Assembly (NCBI GenBank): GCA_942159475.1
Contig: OW804094.1
Coordinates: 46,248,966 to 46,312,965, forward strand
Direction of reading: 5' to 3'
Length of the DNA: 64,000 nt
Source: Sthenelais limicola
Lineage: Eukaryota; Annelida; Polychaeta; Phyllodocida; Sigalionidae
Shown in pieces: positions 1 through 13,600 of the stretch (position 1 is the stretch's first letter; each line of letters opens with the position of its first letter). The notes under the pieces were generated by a model that did no database searches, was not told where the DNA came from, and saw only the letters and a program-made list of their open reading frames with translations. Made by a program: the position numbers and the translations under genes.

Positions 1-236
1 AACTATAATATACTATATATCTTAATAAACTGTCCTAGCAGGGTTTTTTTTACAAGCATTGTCTCCGAGAAATACGTGAATTATGATATATCAGAAGAGC
101 TGTACACGTTTCATCAGATGCATTGATTTGATGGAATTCATGTATAATCTAAACCTATCAATTATGTAGCCCATGTTGTTGGGTTGGTGTTTATTTGTTG
201 ACAATCCTTAATCAATTGATATGAATATATTGCCAG

Positions 237-3200
237 TGGAAGGGAAGTATGCTGCAGTAATGGGGATTGCTATGACGACTCTCCTCCGTTTGACTCAATA
301 ATTTATCCTCTACCCACATGCCCTGAAGAAATGGAACCATTGTTCCTTCTCTTTACGAGGGATAACGAGGAACACCCAGAAGAGTTTGATAGATATACGG
401 TGCCGTGAGTAATTACTATGATATTGAATAATATATATGAAGTCATGTGTTAGCCCTGAAAAATGTGCGTGTGTGTGTGGGGGGGGGGGGAGAGAGAGAG
501 AGAGATCGACGCCACATACCCAGATATCTACAAACGTCAAAACCCTCAGCCATGACCGAATCATATCCTTTTATTGAGAGACTTGCACTATACCCGTCTG
601 CGTCAGTTGATAGTCGAAAAGGGACCAGTCAAGTGCATATATATAGTGGATAGTAATCTATAAATATCTGTATTTCAATTAAGTTCTACCCCATCTTTAA
701 TTATCGCTCTCCTTCTCTCCCTCTCTATGTTCATCTCTCTCACTCATTTGTTCTCTCTCACACGTCTGACTCTCTCAGACCTGCCCCCCGCCCCTCCTCC
801 CCCTCTTTCTGCCCCCTCTCCCCAACCTACTTTCGCCATCACCACTTTCTGCCCATCCATCTCCTCATCCTATTCTCCCTATATTTTAATCTCTCCCTCT
901 TCACCCTCTATCCTAAATTTCTCTCCTTTTGCCACCCCTCGCACTCTCCCTCAATCCCCCCCCCCTCTCTCGATCATCCCTCTCTCGATCATTCCCCTCT
1001 CTTTGATACTCCCCCTCTCAATTTTCATCTGTACCTCATTTCTTCATCTCACTATCCCCCCTCTGTCTCTCTCTCTCCCTCTTTCCTTCCCACTCTCTTT
1101 CCCTCCCTCAATCCCTCACTCCCTCACTCTGCTGCTCTGTCTATCTGTATGTCCGTCTCTCCCCAGTGCACACCCTTCTTCTACCCCCTTCCCAATGCTA
1201 CGTTTTCTCACCTTTCTCTTTCATGTCCTGTTCACTATTCTTATCTCTCTCACCTGTCCCTCATCTCTTTCTCATTCTTCATCTCTCTCCCATTCCTTTC
1301 ACCCTTCCTCTGCCCCTCCCTCTCGATCCCTCCTTCTCTCCCCCTCCAAATTCATGAGAAAAATACAGAACTCCCAATGGAAAGGTTGGGAGTTTAAGGG
1401 GTTAGGTATCTCTCCCCCTCCCCCACTCTACCCTCTCCCCCTCGGTCCTTCCGCCCCATCCTCTCCCTGACAACTCTGCTCTCTCTCCCTCTCTCTCCTA
1501 ATTCTCACCATTCAACTTCAAGATGTCGGACGGTGATGTCAGTGAAGTAGGCCAGGGAACCCCATAGCAAGACAATCTGCGCCATTTTGCCTATATTTTA
1601 GAATTAAAAGAGGTGATCAATATTCATTTTATTTCTTGCAATATGACGATGTTTTCCTGTTAACATTACAGAATGGACCCATATCGTTGGATTATAGAAA
1701 GATATTTCGTATGAAACATTATGAGAGCTCAAGTTGAGTTTTTAAACGTGAAAATGCTTAATGCTTATTTTATGAGTGTATCATTTTTTACCTCATCACA
1801 GAACACATTTTAATGGAACTAGAAAGACAGTTTTTGTGGTTCATGGCTTCAACAATGATCACACGAAAGGTTGGCTTGAAAGAACAAGGAAGGCACTACT
1901 AAAAAGGGTACGTAAGTGTTTCTTCAGGAAATAAATAATTAACTATCGGGGGAAATGCCTAATTAAGTATCTATTCGAGATAAGGGAGTTAACTATTGAC
2001 TCCGTCCATATAGCACCTACCCTGTATATTCGAGTAATGGTCTGATATATTCGAAAGTATATCATATTGAAATTCATTAGTTCGCCTAGAATCCCTCATG
2101 CATTACATCAAAATGGCCTTGTTTTGTTTACTTCAATTATTTCTGAATTTTCTATATTGGCATATAAAACTAGAAAAGTCCATGAACAGTCCATTGACAT
2201 TCTGTTCATGCATCAGATTGCCGATCCCTATTAGTGCTGTCTACGCCGCCCAGGTATATGATAAAGATCATCCTGATGTATTGCCACAAACCTTACAATC
2301 ACTGAAGCCATTGAAAGATTAATTACTTCGAGTTGTGTTGAGCTGAGAGATAGAATGCACAATAATGAAGTTTCAAGGGCCAAGATGGGAAACTTCAAGG
2401 TGTTTATCATTTGTGTGCGTCAGCATGTAATCAGGAATTCATAAAGCAAGGAACTTATTCATCCTTATCTAATCTTTATTAAGATCCCGCTGGAATGGCC
2501 CAGAATATATAATTGATGTCTTAAATCATATAGGTAATTCTGTTAGTGCTTACTTCGCACGAAACGTTTTTATGCTTACTTTACTGACGGAGGGAAACGC
2601 ATTACGTACTAAGAGTTTTAAGTTATACCAGGACAGAAACTAGCTTCCTCCAGAATTGAAATTATATCTTACATCGGGAGCATTTTTTAAACCAGGACAC
2701 GAAGTGTTAGACTAGATTTGATTGAAAATTGTGGTTAATTTAGCTCATTAAAAAAGGAATCAAGGAATTCTGACGAATTTAGACTAGTCAATAATAAAAT
2801 TATGTTAACAGTGTTTTTTGTTTCATCAGGACAATGTCAATGTTGTTATAGTTGGCTGGGGAAAGGGAGCAACAATGTCAAATTACTTCAAGGCTGTCTC
2901 CAACACTAGGGTTGCGGCCACAGAAATAGCACATGTAATGCAAAACCTATACCGGGTCGGTACCAATCCTGCCATGATGTGGTGCGTGGGACACAGCCTC
3001 GGGGCTCATGCATGTGGAAGGGCGGGAAAAATAAGTAAATTTGGAAGAATTACAGGTAATGAATTTACTTGAACCAAAACATCCTCGATCTGTTCCTCCA
3101 CGAAAACGTATGTGCATTCATGCCTGCATAATGTGACCAAATCCCTACAAAAAGAATGTGTCATAATATCTCTATTTTCTCAGCATAAAAGAACATTTTA

Positions 3201-4673
3201 TGGAATCGTTTTTAATAGTCATAATGTGTCCAGGGAATTTGTCCCCATTACAATAGTCAATTCATTCATCTAAGGTCTGGATCCGGCCGGACCAGCATGG
3301 GATGACCTGGCGTTCTCGGCAGGGTTGACCAAAGACGACGCTGATTTTGTTGACAATATTCATACGCATGGTCAGCAGCTCATTCCCATGGGTAGGCGTT
3401 TCCTTCGTTTTGGTTCGGAAATCAGTGACTTTGTTCGATGAAACTTGTCTCTTCTTTTTATGTATCATGACCATACCTTTATGTCATTCCCTGCATCTCC
3501 TTTATTTGTCTTCTCAGGTTCAATGAAGCCAAGAGGCCACGTTGATTTTTATCCTAACGATGGTGGTTTACAACCAGGATGTGTCACTTACGCAATTAAT
3601 GGTATATTCAATAGCATGTCAGGTTGGTAGTTGGACTAGCTACTTGAGGAATTCAGCTAAAATCATTTGAAAATGATTAATTGTACTGAGGTGAAATACA
3701 TATTAATTAGGAAAAAAGGTAATGGTTCGGATGATGTTGTAATTTTTCCTTTACAGAGCTTGCGAGGCGGGGTATTCCTAAAGTGAACCAGAGATTCCAT
3801 GACCTAAAGGGTTTAGGTATTTGCACGACTTTTGTATACATCAAATAATGGATTACATAGATACAGTTATGTAGAGGCTTTATTTACATTTTGCTTTAAA
3901 ATTAATGTTTAATTGGAAATCTCGATACTCTTTTCAGCATCATCTTTTGGATGGGGTAAGCATAGATTCCTTTAATCATGGATTATTTCTTGTATTTGTT
4001 TTGGAAACAGTCATACCTGAATTCCTTTTGTCCTGAAGATAGACAAGAGAATGAAACCCCAACCCGCCAATGCTGAATTTATCTAGTCAAGTCGAATCTA
4101 ATTTTAAATATTTGCAGGACTTATATGGGAATTTACACACACTTCATGCTACTTCAGTTTGCTGAGAAACAATCAAATTCAAAATCATTGTAATGGAGAG
4201 TGTTTGCTGTCGTAGCAAACCCTTTCGCAAAGGTTTCTTATTGCATTTCATATAATCGACAGCTAACTGCAGCCATTCCAGATCCAAGTACTACTTCATA
4301 GAATCAGTAGCTGGCCCATGTTTCCGAGCCACATCCACATGCACCGATGCAGGGGATATACCTGTGAGATATTTCATGATACTACTTTTATATCAATCAT
4401 TCTTTTTTAAATCATTACTAAAATCTAGTCAGAAATATGTTATCGAAATCCACAAATGTCGATTTTCAAATATTTTGAATTATTTATCATAATAATTATA
4501 ACATATTTGTATATCTACATTGCTTTGAAATCGCAATACTGGTGTTTTAGGGTTCATGTAAGGCGTGCAGGGATGGGACCTGTCCATATATGGGGTATGA
4601 CACCCCTAGCACGGCGCTCCATGGACTATACAATCTTGCTACACGGAGTTCTGAGCCTTGGTGTCATCAGTGA
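237..4673 (+). CDS. Pancreatic lipase-family protein, 5' partial, no PLAT domain
   Basis: Secreted alpha/beta-hydrolase of the pancreatic lipase family (triglyceride or phospholipid ester hydrolysis). Exons by splice consensus and phase: 237-404, 1802-1907, 2830-3055, 3275-3391, 3518-3622, 3757-3816, 3938-3955 (an 18-bp microexon), 4263-4363, 4551-4673 (stop TGA). The first exon reads GREVCCSNGDCYDDSPPF, matching the family N-terminus, so the signal-peptide exon lies left of the window. The oxyanion region is FVVHGFN. The catalytic triad is complete: Ser in GHSLG (codon 2995-2997), Asp in GLDPAGP (3280-3282), His in NCSHSRS (4274-4276). The lid between its two cysteines is about 41 residues, against about 23 in human pancreatic lipase. 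The protein ends at SSEPWCHQ, where the C-terminal PLAT/C2-like domain would begin in vertebrate enzymes, so a colipase-type partner is unlikely. Substrate class is not decidable from sequence. An extra small exon between 404 and 1802 is possible. Confidence 0.9.
464..505. repeat. Compound microsatellite (GT)n-G13-(GA)n
   Basis: A GT run passes into about 13 G and then a GA run, inside the first visible lipase intron. Confidence 0.9.
704..1500. repeat. Long polypyrimidine (CT-rich) tract
   Basis: About 800 bp in which the + strand is almost all C and T, mostly irregular TCTC/CCCT units, interrupted by a short mixed stretch near 1353-1410. It lies in the lipase intron 405-1801. It produces long but meaningless open frames rich in Ser, Pro and Leu. 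Such strand-asymmetric tracts can form triplex (H-DNA) structures. Confidence 0.9.
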
Positions 4674-4774
4674 CGGTCGCCTTCGTTGAAGGTGAACTAC
4701 CATCAGAGAGGTCCATCAACCATGTGTGGGGGCAGTTAAAAGTTATGATGTTTTAGTTGATTAGGTTGAACAGA

Positions 4775-4780
4775 AATAAA
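4775..4780 (+). terminator. Polyadenylation signal AATAAA, lipase gene
   Basis: AATAAA lies about 100 bp after the lipase stop codon, within an overlapping AATAAATAAA. The spacing fits a short 3' UTR. Confidence 0.5.
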
Positions 4781-5473
4781 TAAATTAAGTGTGCAAAGTG
4801 TGGATATTGTTCCAGATTTCATCCTAAGTGTAAAATGGGGAAAACCTAATTATGACAGGTTAGTTTGCCTATCTTTGTAAAAGTGGCACATCCCTCGATT
4901 ATGATTTTCATATAGACTATCTTTTGCTATTTTTCGTTGCAGTTTGCAACAAATTTGATAATTACTTCTATTATATTCATTGTGTCTTTTTGTATAAGGT
5001 AAATCAGCTTGACCTGAAAATAATTTTGTATTATATAATGTTCAATGCTGAATAGAATATTTAAAAATGAAAACAGAACGGATAATCAGAAATGAAATGC
5101 TGAGGCCATACATATATGATATAGTGTGTGTAGGTATTGTTATGGGATAGACCATAGGAACATGTTTTCTCCAGTATTTATTGCATATCAATGTTAACAG
5201 GTAAATCGTCTGGCGATTAGCTTCCTGGCGAATCGTCCTAGGAATTATTTATTGAAAGTAACATGTTGACGTATTATGACGAATGGCGATTGACGATAAC
5301 GATTCGCTTCTCACATACAATAAACCTGAGACCCTAACTGTACACACCTATTTGACTTCTTCCTTGCGAAAGCTAGGGTGCTGAATGTCTTCATTGAACG
5401 TTGGTTATAGTAAAAATTAAAGCATAACGAGAAGACCAGATTCGAGTTAATTTAACGCATTCATTGAGTGGAA

Positions 5474-6511
5474 ATGGCGTATTCAACCAGTTCATTTGAC
5501 CACCTGTGGGAAGAGACCCTGGAAAACCAGGCCCACCGAATGTTCAAGCAAGGGCGACATATGGAAAAGGAAAACCGTAACAGTATATACCACAAAGAAT
5601 ACAATTATATTGTATTATGATATTTATTCCAAATACATAAATTCTTACAAGACCTTTTTGTTAACGATGTTTTACATCAACAGCCGATCAACAACAGATC
5701 GACAAAATATACAGGACTGGAGAGTTGAACGACTGCGTACAATTAATTTCTTTTTTTATTCACGAGACACAACATACTGTGGTCAGTGTTTAAATGTGGT
5801 GATAGTGTACCTATACCTATTTTAATTGTTTAAAATGTCATTTAATAATAATGTAGAATAGATTATTTTAATTAATTACATTAGAAACTGTAGTCTAAAA
5901 ATGTTCTTCCATAACTTTTACATAATTATGTTATATTCTTGAATGTGTAGTCCACCTAGGATAAGGATTTTCTAACAACCTTAATGGGGCGAGAAACTGA
6001 ATTTTCATATACCCATGTATTATATAATATAATAGTGTACACTAAGTTATTATCTTGTTTAAATATGATATTAAATGCTAAGTATTTATTAGTGTATCAG
6101 CAACATCTGACTGATAAATCGTGTTATCACCTTTCATTAATTTTAAATATACCTTCGGTAATATAGTATAGGTTGCATCACCAAGTAGTAACTATTGCAG
6201 TATGAGGGTGATTTATTTGAACTTTCAGATATATGGATCGCAAAATCTAAACCTAACATTTTCTTAACATAAAACAATATATATGTGGGTGTTTGTTTAA
6301 ATTTACCATTCACAGTATTGGTAATAATGGTAATAATGTGAGGGACTTGTATCTGACAGATGGCTGATGTATTTCCCCTTAATTGTTTCAGAAAGGAATT
6401 ATAATTATAACCTCAGGTCCAAGTGAGTCACGGTATCTGAAGCTTCGTTATCCTGGCCTCCTCTTCATTACAGGGAAGTTGAGCATCGGAAATTGTCGTC
6501 GGAAAATCTAG
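5474..6511 (+). CDS. Doubtful small-exon gene, hypothetical
   Basis: Not recognised. Four short hydrophilic open segments with usable splice borders join in phase: 5474-5576 (starts ATG, MAYSTSSFDHLWEETLENQA), 5684-about 5791 (DQQQIDKIYRTGELNDC), 6392-6422 (RNYNYNLRS) and 6474-6511 (EVEHRKLSSENL). The pair 6392-6422/6474-6511 has a good donor (AA|GTGAGT) and acceptor (TTCATTACAG). The donor after 5576 (GTAACA) is weak and the second segment's end is uncertain. Composition is Glu/Gln/Lys-rich, as in helical proteins. No 3' end was found. It could equally be chance open frames. Confidence 0.22.
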
Positions 6512-7356
6512 GTAGAAAAGGAATTATTGCGTTTTAAGCAAGACTTTGATTTTGCTTCAACTAAGTCTCTTTTTGTTAAAGAGATATGTACATACATAAC
6601 AATGTAATAGAGGAGTTAACTTACATGAACATTACTAGTAATTGTAATTTTATAAGAACATTAATTGTAATTTAATTACAGCGAATATTTACATTCACAC
6701 CATAATTATGAGGGTTTTGCTGTGCTTTCAAATACACAATTTTCAGGTAAGAAAATGGAATAAAACGAAGATTGATACGTGCAAATATAAAATTGATTTG
6801 CTCACACAGCCATGTTATATAACACGTGGGTCGCCAATCGAGGATTATAAGTATTAGAGCGTGCGCTAAGCATGGGTTAAATTATGACATGCATCCAGAA
6901 GATTTTTAAAAAACACGAAATTTATATATTATTTGTCCAACGTTGCAATATATTGCAGAGAATTTGATGGTTTGGGATGCGATGGTTGCATTAAAGGCAG
7001 ATACATGAATCTGTCGATACTTGGATGCAAGAAACCATACTATACCTGCTCGAACCAGTTTATTTAAACAACCCACCCCATGCAAAATATATAGAGATCT
7101 ACATAAAACTATATACATGTGAAACATTATCTAGCACATACCTACAAAACGGAGATAATGGGGTAAGGAAACGCTGGCAACTCAAAGATTAGAAAACACT
7201 TTGGCCGACTCATTCCATTTTCCTAATTCGATTGCACTTCTGCTAACAATTTTTGCAAGTTCCAACTTTGTCTACCCTACTTAAAATTAGATGATCAATC
7301 TATCTAGGTGCAAGCATTCTACACACAACAAAAAGGTGAACGATTCCCGACAATTC
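6512..7356. other. Intergenic, nothing recognised
   Basis: AT-rich sequence between the doubtful gene and the 3' end of the DUOXA gene. No domain, RNA gene or tandem repeat was seen. Confidence 0.5.
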
Positions 7357-7362
7357 TTTATT
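7357..7362 (-). terminator. Polyadenylation signal for DUOXA gene (minus strand)
   Basis: TTTATT on the + strand reads AATAAA on the minus strand, about 290 bp beyond the DUOXA stop codon. It is the first such signal I saw downstream. Confidence 0.45.
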
Positions 7363-7647
7363 TAAATGGTAAAGTCTCTCATCGGGGAGCATGTATACGT
7401 GCCCCATATACTCGTTCATACAAAGAACAAAACACATATCGTTCCAAATTAATCATTCATAACTTGTCGGGAGTGAACAAGAAAGAGTAGAGTGTTCTAT
7501 AGAATATGTTAGGATGTTTAAGAGTCGAAGTTTTATCCATACATTAATGGCACGTATTATTTCTAGAGAATCCACACGAAGAAGAGTAACTCAGGTAGAG
7601 AAAGGTTTATGCTAAAGTAGATGCTTAAATGTGTCTGCAGGGTGCAT

Positions 7648-10600
7648 CTATTGTTCAGACCTAACAACAGTTGGAGAACGTTGCTGCGACTCTTGTTCTT
7701 CCAATTCTCTCTCATCATATATTGTCATCCCCTGATTCACTTCCCCATGTCCATAAGGCTCCATATCCGGTCCAAGGAGGGCCAAGTTAATATTATTATC
7801 ATAGAGAGGGGGACTAGTGTCCCCTTCCGTGATTCCTCTTTTCTTGCCAAGTATTCCACAGGGAGGCAATGGTGGGGGGTTCTCATTGGTATCATCTTCA
7901 TTTGTGAATCCCCTTTTCTTTCCTAGAATGCCACAAGGTGGTAGTGGTGGTGCAGCTTCGTCTTCTATGTCATCCTTGTTGGCGTTGTTGTTCACGCTAC
8001 CGTTGCTGTGCACACTACCGATATTTTTTATCGTATCTTCGGTTATGGTTGAATATATTGATGAATGTTTCATGTGCGTGGGAGTGGTAGGGGCCACAGC
8101 TGAATATACAGGGTCATCAGAGGGTCGGCGTCCACCCCTTTCACTGTGAGAAAAATCAAAGCTAAAGGGATATAGCGCGCTTGGGAACTATTTATACAAT
8201 GTAAGCAATAAAGCCGGAAAAAGGCATGTGTCGTGGAAATCCTGTGACCCGGGAAATACTGTTACCCCTTATTATTGTACCTAATGCTACTCTGATTTCT
8301 AAACCTAACTTGGAAAACCTGTTTCTATAGTCTTGGTATTATTAAAGATATCAAAGCTAGCATCCTTTTAGACATGCCCATAAAACATGTTACCGTCTTT
8401 AGACTCAGAGGTAGCATGATTTCCCTAGTCGCATTATTTCCCGATACATATCGTGAAACTTGTACATGAAAGGTCAATTCAATCAAATTAATGGGAATGG
8501 TTCAGCATCCAGGGATCCAAAGATGATGTCATATCACTCAAACCATACACACAGTCTACAGCGAGATGTTCTTCGATGAACATATAAAATGTAACGAATA
8601 TGACGATTTCAAGACTACCACTTATACACTATTCCATAATGGTTTTAACTGCATTCCCATAATTTCATATTTTTTGTGACCATAGAGTTTGTTTTGGCCA
8701 AAATCACATCTAGAGGGTAATTGGGCTGCTTACTAGGTAAAATAATTGATAATGCCCAGACTATCTACCCCAAACCGTTGAATATTTAAACCTATCCTGT
8801 CTGAAATGGATGACAAGTTTTAAAGTTGTAGCGAACTGTGTTAAAATTATTTGTCAAAGCAAAGCATATTTAGGACCGGCTTCCTGCCCCAATGAAGCAA
8901 ACCTGGAAGGAATGTAAAGCAGGTATTACATAATATAAAAAAGCAGGTATTACACAGAAAAGATAAAAAGGTGACGTGCGTTCACACATAAAATTGCCTG
9001 ATGTCAATGTTATTCGAAATAGAATTGAAAGTGCAATCGCATGTCACCTTATTGGTTATTAACACATGGCAAGCATATGAATGCAATATTTTCAGTCCAA
9101 AGAAAGTAATACTTTCAAAAGCGACAGTAATCTTGGATGATGAGACATCAACAAATACATATTTATAGGCAGATTTTATATTATTTTAATGTATCTCGGC
9201 AAAATCAAAACAGCGGGGGTAAACCGACGTTTTCTAAATATGAAAATGCATAGATATGTATTGTATTGATGACACTTCATTCTTTGTTGGTAAGCAGGAA
9301 TAGTGACAATGGGTTGTGTCACCCATCGAATGATTAAGAAACTTGAAGGTACAAACATATAGTGTTCAGTGTACACAATCATGCACCAGATATGCTTAGT
9401 AAAGCAACATAACTTGTAAAGCCAACTTTATGTGGACTGGTGGTTATATGAATCCCAAGTTTAATTTCTCAATGTGAGAGACCCACAAAAATAAGGAATT
9501 AGGGCCATTGTTTCTTTTTCTTTGTGCAAAGGCCGGCGGGTTTTGCTTATGGATGTGGATCGAAAGGATGCCGGTTAAACGAAATGTTGTTCCTAAAGAA
9601 GACTTTCCCATTTTTTCTCCGATGCACACTTAAATTCATCCCTTCAACAGGAGGTTTGGTGTCTGAATTTTGTGTAATTGCCATTATTGTTCATGTCTGT
9701 TAGAATGTCCTCGGTGATAACAGTATAGCATTTTGATTTAAGAAAATTATCGTAAACCGAAAAAAATATTGATTAGCTTGCACTTCCAAATTTCCTCTTT
9801 CTATTCCATCAATTAAATTAAGGGCTGCATTGGATTGCGAAAAGCAATTTTATTCACGCTTACATACACATACCTGACTTTGTCTAATTTCGAGGGATGC
9901 TACAACGAAAATGTGTTATTACCTTAAATTGAAAATACTATAATTGTCCATTTCTTCATCAAATATATGATGGTCTGTGATATAACTAATCAGAATATAT
10001 CATTTTGTACCATAATACCAAAGAATGTTCTGAATATGTGAAACTTGTTGGCTGAAATTTACGATTTATGTTCCTTATAGGAATAAATGTATGAATATTT
10101 GGAAACAATGATAGAATTATACTACTCTTAAATAAACCTTCAGAAGATTGATGAAGAAATGGATAGAAATAAAAGCGACCATGTTGGTGTTATTGAGCCT
10201 TTAGATTACTAATATTACTGATAAATGTTACAATAGTGAAACAATTAAATACCATTTTAATTTAATATACCATAACAGGACCTATGCGCTGGTTGTGCTC
10301 GGCTGCGGTGCACTAAAATGGAATCTCAAATTCATAATTGGCTCAAAGTGAAAAATACATTTCACTTGCGTTAGTATAAACTGTTACGTCGAGCTGCGTT
10401 CTCACATAGCCCACTGAGGGCGCCACAGGTAGCCCTCAGAGCTGGGGAAAGATTTCAATAATAAATCAGTTAAGATCTTGCACTTCGTGTGTTAAGTTAG
10501 TTTTTTTGTTTGCTTTGTTTCCCATATTCCCTTAAAGGATCTGGTAAACGTAAAATATGTCAAAAGGAGATTCAACTTTATATTATTTCGAAAACCGAGA

Positions 10601-13600
10601 TTTGTAATTAAGTAACGCCTTTAAAGATGTTTTGGTTCCATCTCATCTTTCTTCTCATGGAATGTCCCAGGATGTTTTTCTCAGTACCAAAAGGTACAGT
10701 GTCATGACAAGATAGACTTTCCTACGGTCATATAAAATCTTTCTTTCTTCTACAAGCTATCAACATTATACATCGATATTTTCAGCTCATAATAAATAGA
10801 GAAAAAAGTCATTACAGATACTACGATAGCAGATATGTAAAACATATTACTTCTACAGACAAGAAACTCTTTACCTGTATATCGCACTCAATAAACAATT
10901 TGAACTTTGGAAAAGTTATAATGGACTTGTCAATTGCAGGGTATTTGGGAAAATATGATAAAATCTCCGAGCCCCCAGGGCAAGAAATCCCCGAAAATTG
11001 TTGGCATTATTTCCGACGGACATTCCCCTATACCTGGGCCACCTCTTGATACTTCGGTAAACTAAAGGAAATCCCCGCCTGGGTGGGGCATATTTTCTCT
11101 GACATCCCCCTACCATTTCCCTATACCCGGGGTGGGGGGTAGGGAGTTGCAATTGACACGTACATAAAAACCAGGGAGACGAAATTTCGTTATTATGTAA
11201 AGTACTTGGTGTAAATAAATAACAAATTTGGGTATGACGTACCTTGCCAAATGCTTCTGAATGGACCTCATGTTATCATAATTATCCATGTCAGGATGCA
11301 TATTCATTGCCCTCATATCATCTGGGTCTGGTGTACTTGCTGCAATCTCGTCTAGGCTGATGCCCCTGTTATCATACCCATATTTGGTATCACTTGGATA
11401 CACTGGAGCCTTGTGAATCTCTCCATTCTGATCATTGAATTTTTGGAGGAAAATTGGTGTCCGTCCGCTTTGGGTGTCTCTAGCCCCTCTGAGTGTGCCC
11501 ACTAATTTATGCACTCTGTGGGTTCTCCGTTTATAACCGTAACGAAGGCTTTCCTGCAATAGAGGAAAGGAATTGCAACTAATTGCTAGTGAAGATATAT
11601 TTTTATTACAGCCCATGTAAAAAAAACAGCACGCACCATCCCTCAGTATGGTTGTTTTTAATGGTGTTCGAAACCCAACGGGTCCATTTTGTGAATCAAA
11701 TTGATATATCATATGTATTAATGAGACTGCAGTTCAAATTTACCTGCGGTTTCTGTTCACCAGGCGTTTTTGCCCTAGGACGGCTTCCCTCGGGAACATT
11801 GATGCCAAGTCGAATGAGTTCCTCCTCACCTGTAGGAAATTACATTGATTTCAGAAAAAAAGGGTCAACTAGGTAAAAATAAAACCCAAACTATAGTCAG
11901 ATACCCAATAATAAAGGGTCTTATTATAGGGTCTCTCCTATAGTATACCCTCTTCATCTCAGGGGTGGAATTGGTTGTATTTCTTCTGCGATGTGAAGAT
12001 GAACGATTTATTTTAGCAAAAGACAAACGTATTTGGAAAATTAACCTTTTGATCTCTATCATGTTCAAGATGGAATAAATAATAATAAATTACCTCAATG
12101 ATAATTGCTCTAGATAAAAGGGGATCAAAGACTATGAGTCGGGGAAAATGTGGGCAACACTTTCATGGCACTATAGTGCAATATCATTTACAACAATTTC
12201 ATATACGTCGGCAACACAATTTCCATGGCGGCAATACATTCTAGCTGAGTAGTAGAGTGGCATTTCTTCCATACCTAATCTACCGGTATATTTATGTAAT
12301 ACCAACTATCTGTTAATTCAAATGTTATTGTTGTAATATAACTCCTTCTTTCTTATCTCTGCTGGGGGGGGGGGAATCCTGTAATAATGATATGGAAAAT
12401 TGTATCGACTACTGAAAGGGTACACATGTATTTTCGTGTAATATTACTCACTTATGAAGAACTGGTCATATTCGCCTGCTACATCCACATCTAACAGGTC
12501 CCTCAGCATGTCAGGGACGAAGCAATCCATGGCGAGTATGATGAGGGAGATCAAAAGGTTGAGAAAACCTGTAAATTCATTAAATATTTTTAATTTGAAT
12601 TTATAGAACAGGCTATATAGAATAGTCAAGTTTCTTCAAATCTTGTCCGTGACTTTAAATAGAGGGATTTATAAGAAAAGCTATGATGATTTAACTGGAC
12701 AGTAAACGAAATAGTGAGGAGGGAATGGAAAAAATAGTTTTATATAGGTCATGTCTTTTCAGAATACATTTCACGTTACACATATTAAGCCTTACAAATA
12801 CCCAAATTATTCACCTCAAAGTTTTCAACTAATCACATTGAGATAATCTTTCATCAAAAACATATTTTCCTGATTAATTGACGTGGAACCAATGAATGAC
12901 ACTGCGTTTCAAGAGTAAATACAATCGTCAGAATACTAACCAGTTATAAGACATAGCCAGAAGCACCAGCCCCATTTGAAGTGCAATGTATCATCCTCAA
13001 AAGGCAGTACTAACTGTGTAGGGTTCCTCACAAAGGCGTAAATGATGTTGGCAGTGAGCATGGAAAGTCCAGTGAATCCGAAGAATATACCTCCATAACT
13101 CCTTACCATCATCAATAATATGAGGGCAAGGACATAGAGGGGGAAGGCAGTCCTAAAATATACAACAGAGATACGTGATAGTGATTCATGGGCATGATAA
13201 AGAGCGCAGGGGGCATTCAACAGTATAGGTATGGCACCCTTGTTTCTTCAGTAGGCCTACACCCTTCGTCCATAAAAGCATGATTGACGTGTGAATATGT
13301 GGGAAGCTACGGAAGCCTATGGCTGCCATCTCGCCTCTCGCCTCTCACTATAGTTGAAACTGGATATATACTCTCGTTGGAATAACTAAGACTGTTTTAT
13401 AACCATTATGATATTTCAAATACACTCCATATAACGTTTTTTTAAATCTATTTTTTGTTATCAATTATCCATTAAAGCTGTTATACTTGCCAGAGCATGA
13501 TGTGGCAGTAGTAGCCTGCCTGGCGATAGAAGCGCCCCCATCGGATGCCTTCTCCATCAGGAGTGAAGTATTCAGCGATCCAGAGTATAGGATAAGGCAG

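Noticed and set aside
727..1470. 247-codon open frame, + strand
   Set aside because: Pure product of the CT-rich tract (Ser/Pro/Leu/Phe only), inside a lipase intron.
5228..5307. Inverted repeat GCGAATCGT...ACGATTCGC
   Set aside because: Arms of only 9 bp about 60 bp apart; too short to claim an element.
7817..8149. 110-codon + strand frame
   Set aside because: Antisense shadow of the last DUOXA exon, which has family-consistent phase and splice sites.
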